Shown piece after piece: positions 18,226 through 26,295 of a stretch of 64,000 bases of DNA (position 1 is its first letter; each line of letters begins with the position of its first letter). Under the pieces are notes generated by a model. That model worked only from the letters and a program-made list of their open reading frames with translations, was not told the origin of the DNA and did not search any database. The position numbers were made by a program, and so were the translations under genes. This stretch comes from JBBROS01 sp963752225 (GTDB taxonomy: Bacteria; Pseudomonadota; Alphaproteobacteria; Acetobacterales; Acetobacteraceae), in the NCBI GenBank assembly GCA_963752225.1, contig CAVVXS010000009.1:1-64000 (forward strand). Reading direction: 5' to 3'.

Positions 18226-19131
18226 CTAGCCCGGCACCAGCCGCTCCCGCGCGTCTTGCAGACCGGTCCGGATCGCCTCGGAGAACGCCCGGATCCGCGG
18301 CATGTGCCGCAGGTCGGCGTGCACGCCCAGCCATAGATCGCGGATCGGACCAGGCGCGGGCGCCGGCACCCGCACCAAGTCCGGGACGCCATCCCCGAGG
18401 TAGCACGGCAAGCACGCCAGACCGACGCCGTCCCGCGCCGCCGCCCAATGCACCAGGCGGCTGTTGCTCGCCATCCCCACCGAGGCCGCCGGCGCCGACG
18501 CAAGCAGCCATTGCATCTCCGGCAAGCCCAGCAGGTCCTGCTCCGTCAGCACCAGCGTGTGCCCGGCGGCGCCCGCGCTCCAGTCCGGCTCGCCGTGCCG
18601 CTCGAGGTAGCTCCGAGCGGCGTAGAGCGCATACGCGACCGCGCCGACCTTGCGCACCACCAGGTCACTCTGGGTGAACGATGCCAGCCGCAACGCGACG
18701 TCCGCCTCGCGCTTCGTGAGGCTCAGGCTGTGCCGGCTCGCGACCACCTCCACTTGCACGGCCGGGTGCGTCCGGCGGAACGCGGCCAGCGCCGGGGACA
18801 GCACCTCGGCGGCTAGCGTCTCGACCGTGGTGAGCCGCACGACCCCTTCCAGCCGCACATCCACCCCGGTGATGCGGCGCGCGGCTGCGGTCGCCTCCTG
18901 CTCCATGCGCTCGACATTGCCGAGCACCGCCTCCCCCGCCTCGGTCAGCACGTAGCCGTGCGGGGTCTTGAGCAGCAGCCTTGTGCCGGCGCGCTGCTCC
19001 AGCGCTTCCAACCGGCGGCCCATGGTCGGCTGCTGCACGCCGAGCGCCCGTGCGGCCGCCGACAAGGTCTGGTGCCGGGCGATGGTCAGAAAGGTGCGCA
19101 GATCATCCCAGTCGAGCCCATCGGCCCCCAT
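18226..19131 (-). CDS. LysR-family transcriptional regulator
   Basis: The 301-residue protein has an N-terminal winged helix-turn-helix (WDDLRTFLTIARHQTLSAAA and LGVQQPTMGRRLEALE) and a periplasmic-binding-like effector domain starting near LEGVVRLTTVETLAAEVL. It is divergent from doxX and the DODA-type dioxygenase, the usual layout for a LysR regulator and its target. A perfect palindrome lies 11 bases before its start and is a candidate binding site. The effector is unknown. Confidence 0.9.
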   Translation of the reverse strand: MGADGLDWDDLRTFLTIARHQTLSAAARALGVQQPTMGRRLEALEQRAGTRLLLKTPHGYVLTEAGEAVLGNVERMEQEATAAARRITGVDVRLEGVVRLTTVETLAAEVLSPALAAFRRTHPAVQVEVVASRHSLSLTKREADVALRLASFTQSDLVVRKVGAVAYALYAARSYLERHGEPDWSAGAAGHTLVLTEQDLLGLPEMQWLLASAPAASVGMASNSRLVHWAAARDGVGLACLPCYLGDGVPDLVRVPAPAPGPIRDLWLGVHADLRHMPRIRAFSEAIRTGLQDARERLVPG

Positions 19132-19141
19132 CGCCCGCGCT

Positions 19142-19159
19142 CCATGCGATTCCGCATGG
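19142..19159. promoter_or_regulatory. Perfect inverted repeat, candidate LysR operator
   Basis: CCATGCG (19142-19148) and CGCATGG (19153-19159) flank ATTC. The site contains the T-N11-A pattern of LysR boxes (T at 19145, A at 19157) and lies in the 107-base divergent region between the LysR gene and doxX, close to the regulator's own start. This placement fits auto-repression and control of doxX. Confidence 0.55.
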
Positions 19160-19238
19160 GCACTCTACACCGATCGGGAAGTGCAATGGGGCGAACGCGG
19201 GAACAAGTTTGCCGTGTCGAAAGCAAAGGAGAAAACAC

Positions 19239-19658
19239 ATGCAGGACCGTTACGCCCCTTACGCCGCCACCTTGCTCCGCGTGGCGACCGGTGCGCTGTT
19301 CCTGGCGCATGCCGGGCTGAAGGCGCTGGTGTTCACCCCGGCCGGCACCGCCCAGTTCTTCAGCAGCGTCGGCGTGCCCGGATGGCTCGCGGCGCCGACC
19401 ATCGCGGCCGAGTTGCTTGGCGGCCTCGCGTTGCTGGCCGGGTTCGGCACGCGCTGGGCCGCGTTGGCGTTGATCCCGGTGCTGCTCGGCGCCATCCTCA
19501 CGGTGCATGGGCATGCCGGCTTCTTCTTCACCGCGCCCGGCGGTGGCTGGGAGTTCCCGGCACTTTGGATCGTGGCGCTGCTTGCGGTCGCAGCGCTGGG
19601 CGACGGCGCCTTCGCGCTGCGCTGGCCCGGCAAGCCCGCCATGACCGTCCCGGCCTAG
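19239..19658 (+). CDS. DoxX-family membrane protein
   Basis: The 139-residue protein starts MQDRYAPYAATLLRVATGAL and has four hydrophobic segments, the DoxX layout, with LFLAHAGLKALVF in the first and FGTRWAALALIPVLLGAILTV in the third. The ATG at 19239 follows an AAAGGAG site. DoxX-like proteins are often paired with redox enzymes, but their reaction is poorly known. It precedes the dioxygenase by nine bases in one operon. Confidence 0.85.
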   Translation: MQDRYAPYAATLLRVATGALFLAHAGLKALVFTPAGTAQFFSSVGVPGWLAAPTIAAELLGGLALLAGFGTRWAALALIPVLLGAILTVHGHAGFFFTAPGGGWEFPALWIVALLAVAALGDGAFALRWPGKPAMTVPA

Positions 19659-19667
19659 GAGGCAAGC

Positions 19668-20477
19668 ATGTCCGCAACCCGCTTCCCCGCAATGCCCCCC
19701 GCGATGCCCAGCGTGTTCGTCAGCCACGGCGCGCCCAACCTCGTGCTGCAGGAAGCGCCGGCCCGGCGCTTCCTCGAGGAACTCGGCCACCGCCTGCCAC
19801 GGCCGCGCGCCATCCTGGCCGTGACGGCGCATTGGGAAACCGCGACGGCCTCCGCCGGCGCCGCCCCGCACCCGGCGACGATCCACGATTTCAGCCGCTT
19901 CGACGACCGGCTGTTCCAAATGCACTACCCCGCCCCCGGTGACCCGGCGCTAGCCGAACGCGCCTCGGACCTGCTCTGCGCCGCCGGCATCGCGAGCGCC
20001 GTCGACCCCAGGCGCGGCCTGGACCACGGCGTCTGGGTGCCGCTGATGCTGATGTATCCCGGCGCCGACATTCCGGTGGTGCCGTTCTCGGTGCAATCCC
20101 ACCTGGGCCCGGCGCATCACCTGCAGGTCGGCCGCGCCTTGGCGCCGCTGCGCGAGGAGGGCGTTTTGGTGATCGGCTCGGGCAGCTACACGCACGATCT
20201 GAGCCGGTTCCGCGGCCGTGCCCTGGAAGCGGCCACGCCCGACGACGTGGCGGCATTCGCCGGCTGGTTCGACGCGGCGCTGCTCGAGAACCGCACGACG
20301 GACCTGCTCGCCTACCGCACGCAGGCGCCGCATGCCGCCGAGAACCACCCGACCGAGGAACACCTGCTGCCGCTCTACGTGGCGCTTGGCGCCGCCGGCC
20401 CGACCGGGCGGGCGGAGCACCTGCACGAGAGCACGACCTATGGGGTGCTGCGGATGGACGCCTACGCCTTCAACTAA
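19668..20477 (+). CDS. DODA-type extradiol ring-cleavage dioxygenase (class III)
   Basis: The 269-residue protein resembles YgiD/DOPA 4,5-dioxygenases, which open catechol-type rings with a mononuclear metal. It shows PSVFVSHGAPNL (metal His), AILAVTAHWET (metal His), GLDHGVWVPLMLMYP and GSGSYTHDLSRF, then HPTEEHLLPLYVALGA. An AGGAGG site precedes the ATG at 19668. It is coupled to doxX and probably controlled by the divergent LysR protein. The natural substrate is not known. Confidence 0.88.
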   Translation: MSATRFPAMPPAMPSVFVSHGAPNLVLQEAPARRFLEELGHRLPRPRAILAVTAHWETATASAGAAPHPATIHDFSRFDDRLFQMHYPAPGDPALAERASDLLCAAGIASAVDPRRGLDHGVWVPLMLMYPGADIPVVPFSVQSHLGPAHHLQVGRALAPLREEGVLVIGSGSYTHDLSRFRGRALEAATPDDVAAFAGWFDAALLENRTTDLLAYRTQAPHAAENHPTEEHLLPLYVALGAAGPTGRAEHLHESTTYGVLRMDAYAFN

Positions 20478-20483
20478 GGAGGC

Positions 20484-21902
20484 TCAGAACCGCTCCACCC
20501 AGGGCCGCACGGCGATTTCGTCGGTCCAGGCCGAGCGGGGCTGCTCGAGCATGTGCAGCATGGTCGCGGCGATGGCGTCGGGGTCGAGCATGCTGTCCGG
20601 CTTGTCGGCGGGCTCGGGGCGGGCGGCGGCGCGGATGCCGCCGTCCACCACGACATGCACCACGTGCACGCCTTGCGGGTGCAGCTCGCGCGCCATGCTC
20701 TGCGCCAGGCCGCGCAGGGCGAACTTGCCCATCGCGAACGGCGCCGAATGCGCATACCCCTTCACCCCGGCCGAGGCGCCGGTCAGCAAGATGGTCCCGC
20801 CCTGTCCGGCCACCAGCATCCGCTTTGCCGCCTGCTGCGCCACCAGGAAGCCGGCGAATGCGCTGACGGCGAGCGTCTTGGCGACCTCGGCCGGGTCGAG
20901 CTCCACGAACGGCCCGCGCACCCGGTAGCTGGCATTGTAGAGGACGATGCCGGGCGCCGGCAGCGCGTCGAACAGGGCGGCGACCGCGGCCGCATCGGTG
21001 GCGTCGCAGGCGTGCAGGCTGGCGCCGGTTTCGGCCGCGAGTGCGGTGAGCTTGTCCGTGCGCCGCGCCGCAAGCGCCACCGTGTGCCCGGCTTTGGCGA
21101 GGGCGCGGGCGAAGCTGGCCGACAGGCCGGGGCCGGTGCCGACGATCAGGGCCTGGGTCATCCGGTACTGCACCTCCACGCTGCCGCACTGGTCGAATGC
21201 CATGCGCACGGTGGCGCCGGGCGGCACGAAATCCTTTCCGGTCCAGGACCCGGTGGTGACGAACTGCCCGGCGCGCAGCCCGCCGGCCCAGCGCGCGCCC
21301 TCGTTCGCCATCCACACCACGAGACGCAGCATGTCACCGGCCGGGTTGCCGGTTGCTCGCTTGATCTCGACGCCGTTCACCAGGACGCGCACGCCTTCCG
21401 TGCCGAGATCGATCGCCTGCCAGTCGGGAATCGCCTCGCCCCACACCAGGCCGTGGTGGCTGAGGCTGTCGGCCAGCGCGCTCAACGGATCGACCGCGTC
21501 AACGTCACTGAACCGGCTTTGCAGCAGCTCGATCGCCGGATGCGCCGAGCCGATCGCCCGCATCACCTCGTCGCGGCTGTACTCGAGGTCGCGCGGCGGC
21601 AGGTCGGCGGCCATGCGGACGGCGATCTCCGCCTCGACACCACGATCCGGGCAGGCGTCCTGCTCCACCCGGGCCGGGCTGGGCATGATGCGGCTGGTCG
21701 GCAGCGGGGCGCAGGTGAACGGCCCGGTCGGGCTGGGCGAGCCGACTTTCCAGCCGCCGATCGGCCCCAGCCCGGCCATCACCGAATGCTGCAGGTAGTA
21801 GGCCGCAGCGGCGTCCCGCGGCGGCTCCGGCAGCTGCGCCGGCCGCGCCGCCGGGTCGCGCCGCGCCGCCGTCAGCGCGGCGAGATTGCTTTGGCTTTGC
21901 AT
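20484..21902 (-). CDS. In-frame fusion: 2-keto-4-pentenoate hydratase-like domain and atypical SDR
   Basis: One uninterrupted 472-codon frame contains two enzymes. Residues about 1-247 are a fumarylacetoacetate-hydrolase-superfamily hydratase (IGGWKVGSPSPTGP, metal site VEAEIAVRMA, SAHPAIELLQSRF). Residue 248 is the Met (ATG at 21161) that would start a normal 225-residue SDR: IVGTGPGLSASFARALA, LYNASYRVRGP, LLTGASAGVKGY. The SDR has PFAMGKFALRG where classical members have YxxxK, so the catalytic Tyr is Phe, as I recall for this SDR subgroup. GGAGG about a dozen bases before that internal ATG could also allow separate translation. The first ATG overlaps the M20 peptidase stop by one base. 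Confidence 0.85.
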   Translation of the reverse strand: MQSQSNLAALTAARRDPAARPAQLPEPPRDAAAAYYLQHSVMAGLGPIGGWKVGSPSPTGPFTCAPLPTSRIMPSPARVEQDACPDRGVEAEIAVRMAADLPPRDLEYSRDEVMRAIGSAHPAIELLQSRFSDVDAVDPLSALADSLSHHGLVWGEAIPDWQAIDLGTEGVRVLVNGVEIKRATGNPAGDMLRLVVWMANEGARWAGGLRAGQFVTTGSWTGKDFVPPGATVRMAFDQCGSVEVQYRMTQALIVGTGPGLSASFARALAKAGHTVALAARRTDKLTALAAETGASLHACDATDAAAVAALFDALPAPGIVLYNASYRVRGPFVELDPAEVAKTLAVSAFAGFLVAQQAAKRMLVAGQGGTILLTGASAGVKGYAHSAPFAMGKFALRGLAQSMARELHPQGVHVVHVVVDGGIRAAARPEPADKPDSMLDPDAIAATMLHMLEQPRSAWTDEIAVRPWVERF

Positions 21903-23023
21903 CACAACGTCTCCAGCAAGGTCGCCAGCATGGCCGCACGCGGCGCCAGTTCGCGCCACTGGATATGCTCGTGGCTGGCATGGGCGCCGGCGCCGGGGCA
22001 GCCGAGACCGTCCAGCGTCGGCACGCCGAGTGCGGCGGTGAAGTTGCCGTCCGAACCGCCGCCGCGATGCTGCTTCGGCAGCTCGAACCCGGCGGACGCG
22101 GCGGCGGCCCGGGCCCGTTCGTAAAGCGCGGCGCTGGCCGCCGTCTCGACCATCGGCGGCCGGTTCATCCCGCCGGTGACGGTGATGGAGCACCGCGGAT
22201 CGAACGGCTCGAGCGCCAGCAGGGCCGCCACCGTCCATTCTCCGGCTTCGGCCGTCGGCACGCGAAGGTCCACGGTGCAGCCGGCTTCGGACGGGATCAC
22301 GTTCGGCCGCGTGCCGCCCCAGACCGGCGCCACGTTGAGGGTGATGCCGGCGTCCACATCCACCATGCCGTGGATGCGGACCACCTGCCGCGCCAGCTCC
22401 ACGACCGCGCTGGCGCCGTCCTGGAAGGCGCCGCCGGCATGGGCGCCGCGGCCCTCGATGCGGATTTCGAACCCGCCGACGCCCTTGCGCGCCGTGACGC
22501 AGGCTCCGCCGGCACCGGCCGGCTCCAGGATCAGCACGCATTCGGCGCCGCGCGCCTCGGCCTCGATCAGCGCCCGGCTGGTCGGGCTGCCGACCTCCTC
22601 GTCGGGCGTCAGCAGCAGGGTGACGGGACGGCGGGTCGGCACGGATTGCGCGAGGATGCTGCGCAGCGCGTTGACGCCGAGGAAGCTGCCGGCCTTCATG
22701 TCGTAGATGCCGGGGCCATGCGCCTGTTCGCCCTCCACCCGGAACGGCATCGCCGCCAGCGTCCCGAGCGACCAGACGGTGTCGAGATGGCCGATCATCA
22801 GCACCGGCTTGCCGGCGCCGGGCCCGCGGGCGACGAGGTTGTCGCCGAACCCGTCGCGCCCGGGGATCCGGGTGATGGCGGCGCCTGCTTCGGCCAGGCC
22901 GCGTTCGGCCATGTCCATCAACGCGTTCACCGCGGCAGCATCGGTGGTCGGGGTTTCGAGCTCGACCCAGCCCTTCAGCTCGTCCAGCAGCGCGGCGGCG
23001 GAGGCGATCGCGGTTTGCGGCAT
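21902..23023 (-). CDS. M20-family metallopeptidase (carboxypeptidase G2-like)
   Basis: The 373-residue hydrolase starts MPQTAIASAAALLDELKGWV and carries the di-zinc ligands: IGHLDTVWSLG (His and Asp), GPGIYDMKAG (bridging Asp), TPDEEVGSPTS (Glu-Glu), ILEPAG and ASHEHIQW (His). A dimerisation domain begins near EIRIEGRGAHAGGAF. The ATG at 23023 has AAGGA upstream. Members cleave acyl-amino-acid or dipeptide-like amides. Coupling to the hydratase-SDR suggests a shared catabolic pathway. Confidence 0.9.
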   Translation of the reverse strand: MPQTAIASAAALLDELKGWVELETPTTDAAAVNALMDMAERGLAEAGAAITRIPGRDGFGDNLVARGPGAGKPVLMIGHLDTVWSLGTLAAMPFRVEGEQAHGPGIYDMKAGSFLGVNALRSILAQSVPTRRPVTLLLTPDEEVGSPTSRALIEAEARGAECVLILEPAGAGGACVTARKGVGGFEIRIEGRGAHAGGAFQDGASAVVELARQVVRIHGMVDVDAGITLNVAPVWGGTRPNVIPSEAGCTVDLRVPTAEAGEWTVAALLALEPFDPRCSITVTGGMNRPPMVETAASAALYERARAAAASAGFELPKQHRGGGSDGNFTAALGVPTLDGLGCPGAGAHASHEHIQWRELAPRAAMLATLLETL

Positions 23024-23145
23024 TCCGGTCCTTCTGGTGCTCCGGCTTGCTTTTCGCACCGGGCCAAGGCTCTGTCCAACCGGCACGATCGGGGAGCCGA
23101 CATGGAGGCAGTGGCGTTCCAGCACAGCTTGGCCGGATGGGGCAC

Positions 23146-23205
23146 AGGCGAATGGGGCCTGGGCGAACGGGGCCTGGGCGAACGGGGCATGGGCGAGCAG
23201 GGCAG
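23146..23205. repeat. Four tandem copies of a 15-bp unit
   Basis: Units at 23146, 23161, 23176 and 23191 follow the pattern GGGCGAACGGGGCCT; the second and third differ at one base and the outer two are more diverged. The array sits in the 190-base divergent region just upstream of ribF. The length is a multiple of three, so all frames stay open, which inflates neighbouring ORFs. Confidence 0.85.
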
Positions 23206-23214
23206 CGCTCGCTG

Positions 23215-24147
23215 ATGCGGATCGCCACCGATTGGCGCGGGCTGGCCGACGACTTGCGTGGCGCCACCGTGGCGCTGGGCAATTTCGACGGGGTGCATCT
23301 CGGCCACGCCCACCTGCTCCGCATCGCCCATGCCGCCCGGCCCGGCGCGCCGCTCGCGGTGCTGACGTTCGAGCCGCATCCGCGCGAGTTCTTCCGCCCC
23401 GAGGACCCGCCGTTCCGGCTCACGCTCGCGGCCGAACGCGCCGCCGCGCTGGAAGCGCTCGGAGTGCAGGTGCTGTACGCCCTGCCGTTCGACCAGGGCC
23501 TGTCGGAGCTGCCGGCCAGCGCGTTCGTGGCCGAGGTGCTGCGCGACGGCGTCGGCGCGGCACACCTCGCGTGCGGGGCCGATTTCGCGTTCGGCCACCG
23601 CCGCGGCGGCGACGCGGCATTTCTCGCCGCCCAAGCCGAGGCGATGGGGCTTGGGCTCACGATCGTGCCGAAGCTCGCCGACGCGCAGGGGGCGCTGAGC
23701 TCGACCCGCATCCGCCGGCTGCTGCAGGACGGTTACCCCGAACGCGCCGCGGCCGAGCTGGGCCGCGCTTGGGCGATCCGCGGCCCTGTCAGCCATGGCG
23801 ACCAGCGCGGCCGCACCATCGGCTTCCCCACCGCCAACATCCCGCTCGGCCGCCACCTGGAGCCGGCACGCGGCGTCTACGCGGTGATGGCGACGCTGCC
23901 CGGCGGCGACAGGGTGCCCGGCGTCGCCAATATCGGTCGCCGCCCGACCGTCAACGAGGGGCCGGAAAGCCGGGTCGAGGCGCACCTGTTCGACTGGTCC
24001 GGCGACCTCTACGACCAGGAGGTCGCGGTGGCGCTGCACGGCTTCTTGCGGGCGGAAAAGAAGTTCGGCTCATTCGACGAGCTCAAGGCCCAGATCGTGC
24101 TGGATGCCGAGCTCGCGCGGGCCATGCTGGCCGGCGAGGACATCTAG
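23215..24147 (+). CDS. ribF: Bifunctional riboflavin kinase / FMN adenylyltransferase RibF
   Basis: RibF makes FMN and then FAD from riboflavin and ATP. The 310-residue protein has an N-terminal nucleotidyltransferase domain (VALGNFDGVHLGHAHLL, EPHPREFF, GADFAFGHRR, SSTRIRRLL) and a C-terminal kinase barrel (RGRTIGFPTANIPLG, GVANIGRRPTVNEGPES, EAHLFDW). I chose the ATG at 23215; the longer frame runs back through the tandem repeats. It is followed after four bases by lspA, without the ileS gene that often separates them in alphaproteobacteria. Confidence 0.95.
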   Translation: MRIATDWRGLADDLRGATVALGNFDGVHLGHAHLLRIAHAARPGAPLAVLTFEPHPREFFRPEDPPFRLTLAAERAAALEALGVQVLYALPFDQGLSELPASAFVAEVLRDGVGAAHLACGADFAFGHRRGGDAAFLAAQAEAMGLGLTIVPKLADAQGALSSTRIRRLLQDGYPERAAAELGRAWAIRGPVSHGDQRGRTIGFPTANIPLGRHLEPARGVYAVMATLPGGDRVPGVANIGRRPTVNEGPESRVEAHLFDWSGDLYDQEVAVALHGFLRAEKKFGSFDELKAQIVLDAELARAMLAGEDI

Positions 24148-24151
24148 GCCC

Positions 24152-24661
24152 ATGGAGTTCAGACCGATGATGGTGCGCTGGGGCGTGCTTGCCGCCGTGC
24201 TGGTGCTCGCCGCCGACCAGGCGAGCAAATGGTGGGTGCTGGACGTGTTCCACCTGCCCGAACGCGGGTCGGTCGAGCTGCTGCCGGTGTTGAACCTGAC
24301 GATGGTGTGGAACCAGGGCGTGACCTTCGGGCTGTTCCACCAGGACGGCGCGACCGGGCCGTGGATCCTGGCCGGGGTGGCGCTGGCGGTGGTGGTGCTG
24401 CTGGCGGTGTGGCTGACGCGAGCGGAATCGGTGCTGGTCGCGGCGGCGCTCGGCGCGATCGGCGGCGGCGCGGTGGGCAATGTGCTCGACCGCATCCGGT
24501 TCGGCGCGGTGGTGGACTTCATCCACGCGCACGCATTCGGCTGGTCCTGGTACGTGTTCAACGTGGCCGATGCGGCCATCGTTTGCGGCGTGGCAGCCTT
24601 GCTGCTGGACGGGGTTCGGCCGGCGCGCAACCGCTTGCAGGCACCGGGCGTCCGGCAGTAA
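24152..24661 (+). CDS. lspA: Lipoprotein signal peptidase LspA
   Basis: This inner-membrane aspartic protease (signal peptidase II) cleaves prolipoproteins. The 169-residue protein has four membrane segments and the motifs DQASKWWVL, NLTMVWNQGVTFGLF, GNVLDRIRFGAVVDFI and FNVADAAI, which carry the two catalytic aspartates. The ATG at 24152 is used; 24167 is also possible. The next gene encodes a lipoprotein, a likely substrate. Confidence 0.94.
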   Translation: MEFRPMMVRWGVLAAVLVLAADQASKWWVLDVFHLPERGSVELLPVLNLTMVWNQGVTFGLFHQDGATGPWILAGVALAVVVLLAVWLTRAESVLVAAALGAIGGGAVGNVLDRIRFGAVVDFIHAHAFGWSWYVFNVADAAIVCGVAALLLDGVRPARNRLQAPGVRQ

Positions 24662-24671
24662 ACACCGCGTC

Positions 24672-25220
24672 ATGAACACGCGATTTGCGCTGGCGTTGCC
24701 CTGCCTGCTTGCCCTCGGCGCCTGTTCCGGCGACGAGCTGACCCGCACCTTCGGCCTGACGCGCGACGCGCCGGACGAGTTCCAGGTGACCACGCGAGCG
24801 CCGCTGTCGATGCCGCCCGACCTGACGTTGCGCCCGCCCCGCCCCGGGGTGACCCGGCCGCAGGAGCTGACCCAGCAGCAGCAGGCCCAAGCCGCGCTGG
24901 TGCCGGACACGGCGCTCAACCCCGTCTCGACCGCGGCGCAATCGCCCGGCCAGCAGGCGCTGGTGTCGGCCGCGGGCCGCCCGGCGCCTCCCGACATCCG
25001 CAACCGGGTCGACAGCGAGGCCGCGCTGGACACGCCCAGCCGCAGCTTTTCCGACCGGCTGATGTTCTGGCAATCGCCGCCCCCGCCCGGCACCCAGGTC
25101 GACCCGGCCCGCGAAGCGGCCCGGTTGCGCCAGAACGCGGCACTCGGCCAAAGCGCCGACGCCGGCGACACGCCGATCATCCAGCGCAAGCGGCAAGGGA
25201 TCTTCAGCAGCCTGTTCTAA
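24672..25220 (+). CDS. DUF3035-family lipoprotein
   Basis: The 182-residue protein has a lipoprotein signal (MNTRFALALPCLLALGAC, lipobox LGAC) so it is probably lipid-anchored in the envelope. The conserved part DAPDEFQVTTRAPLSMPPD followed by LTLRPPRPG matches the alphaproteobacterial DUF3035 family. The rest is rich in Gln, Ala and Pro and ends QRKRQGIFSSLF. The function is unknown. Its position right after lspA is conserved in related genomes. Confidence 0.82.
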   Translation: MNTRFALALPCLLALGACSGDELTRTFGLTRDAPDEFQVTTRAPLSMPPDLTLRPPRPGVTRPQELTQQQQAQAALVPDTALNPVSTAAQSPGQQALVSAAGRPAPPDIRNRVDSEAALDTPSRSFSDRLMFWQSPPPPGTQVDPAREAARLRQNAALGQSADAGDTPIIQRKRQGIFSSLF

Positions 25221-25233
25221 GCCCGCGCCGGAC

Positions 25234-26199
25234 GTGTCGGAGTTTGGGGCGCGTGGCCCCAGCGGGTCGAGGGCGGCGCCCTCGCCTGCAACAGTCCTTG
25301 CCGAGCCCTACGCCGGCCTCCAATCGCAAGCGATTGGCCTGGCCGAAGCCGCCGGCCTCAACCCCACCGTGGTCTCGCTCTCGCCGCGCCCGCCGTGGTC
25401 CTGGGTGACGGCGCGGCTCTGGCCCGACCCCGTCCGCGCCGTCCGCCTGCCGCCGCTGCCGGACGGGGTGGTGGTTGCCGCCGGCGGCACCGCGGCCGTC
25501 GTCGCCGCCCGCTTACGCTCCCCCACCCGTCCGGTCGTGCAGATTCAGCATCCGCGCATGGACCCGGCGCGGTTCGACGTGGTCGTCGTCAACCGCCACG
25601 ACGGCTTGTCCGGACCCAACGTCGTCGTCACCCGCACCGCGCTGCACCGGGTCACGCCCGAGCGCCTGGCCGAGGCGGCCGCGCTGTGGGCGCCGCGCCT
25701 GGCCGGGTTGCCGCGGCCGCTGCTGGCGGTGCTGGTCGGCGGCAGCAATGGCCGCTTCCGGCTGGACGGGCCGGTGGCGGAGCATCTCGCCGGACAGCTT
25801 GCGGCGGCCATGCGGACCGAGCGCATCGGCGTCGCCATCACCCCGTCGCGCCGCACCTCGCCCGAGGCGCAGGCGGCGCTGGCCGCGGTGCGTCCGCTGG
25901 GCGGCTGGATGTGGGACATGGAAGGCGACAACCCGTATTTCGGCCTGCTCGCCTTGGCCGACGCCATCCTGGTGACGGAGGACAGCGTGTCGATGGTGTC
26001 CGAGGCGGTCGCGACGCGGGCACCGGTGCTGCTGGCGCCGCTGCCGGGCCGATCGCGCCGCATCCGGCTGTTCAACGAGCTGCTGATCCGCGACGGACGC
26101 GTGCGTCCGTTCACCGGTGTTTTCGAGACCTGGCCAGTCGAGCCTTTGAACGACACCCAAGCCGCCGCCGCCGAACTCCGGACCCGCCTCAAGCTCTAA
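25234..26199 (+). CDS. ELM1/GtrOC1-family protein (mitochondrial fission ELM1-like)
   Basis: The 321-residue protein matches the ELM1 family: PYAGLQSQAIGLAEAAG, VVQIQHPRMDPARFDVVVVNRHD, LAVLVGGSNGRFRLDG, ITPSRRTSPEA and LVTEDSVSMVSEA. The fold resembles glycosyltransferases of the GT-B type, and bacterial members are suspected to act on envelope glycans; the mitochondrial name comes from plants. The only in-frame start is GTG at 25234, so the first 25 residues are encoded by an intergenic-type stem-loop repeat, which is odd. Confidence 0.82.
   Translation: MSEFGARGPSGSRAAPSPATVLAEPYAGLQSQAIGLAEAAGLNPTVVSLSPRPPWSWVTARLWPDPVRAVRLPPLPDGVVVAAGGTAAVVAARLRSPTRPVVQIQHPRMDPARFDVVVVNRHDGLSGPNVVVTRTALHRVTPERLAEAAALWAPRLAGLPRPLLAVLVGGSNGRFRLDGPVAEHLAGQLAAAMRTERIGVAITPSRRTSPEAQAALAAVRPLGGWMWDMEGDNPYFGLLALADAILVTEDSVSMVSEAVATRAPVLLAPLPGRSRRIRLFNELLIRDGRVRPFTGVFETWPVEPLNDTQAAAAELRTRLKL
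25246..25284. repeat. Paired stem-loop repeat, copy 3 (inside ELM1 N-terminus)
   Basis: GGGGCGCGTGGCCCC (25246-25260) and CGAGGGCGGCGCCCTCG (25268-25284) form two adjacent stems separated by AGCGGGT. The layout matches copies near 12049, 26204 and 45481. Here it lies within the predicted start of the ELM1 gene, just after the DUF3035 gene. Confidence 0.5.
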
Positions 26200-26203
26200 C
26201 AAG

Positions 26204-26250
26204 TGCGGGCCCGGGGGCGCCGCCCCCGGCGGGGTCCGGGGCAGCGCCCC
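26204..26250. repeat. Paired stem-loop repeat, copy 4
   Basis: CGGGGGCGCCGCCCCCG (26209-26225) is followed by GGGGTCCGGGGCAGCGCCCC to about 26248. It sits four bases after the ELM1 stop and may end that transcript. This is the clearest copy of the two-stem repeat in the window. Confidence 0.6.
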
Positions 26251-26295
26251 GCCAAGCCTATTCAGCGCCGCCCTGCTTTGGTCTAGGAAGCTCCG

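Noticed and set aside
23146..23205. Considered as a CRISPR remnant because of regular repeats.
   Set aside because: The 15-base units are directly adjacent with no spacers, and no cas gene is near.
20484..23711. A 1075-codon open frame covering the hydratase-SDR and the M20 gene.
   Set aside because: Beyond 21902 it is out of frame with the M20 peptidase and encodes only Arg/Pro-rich junk; only 20484-21902 is coding.
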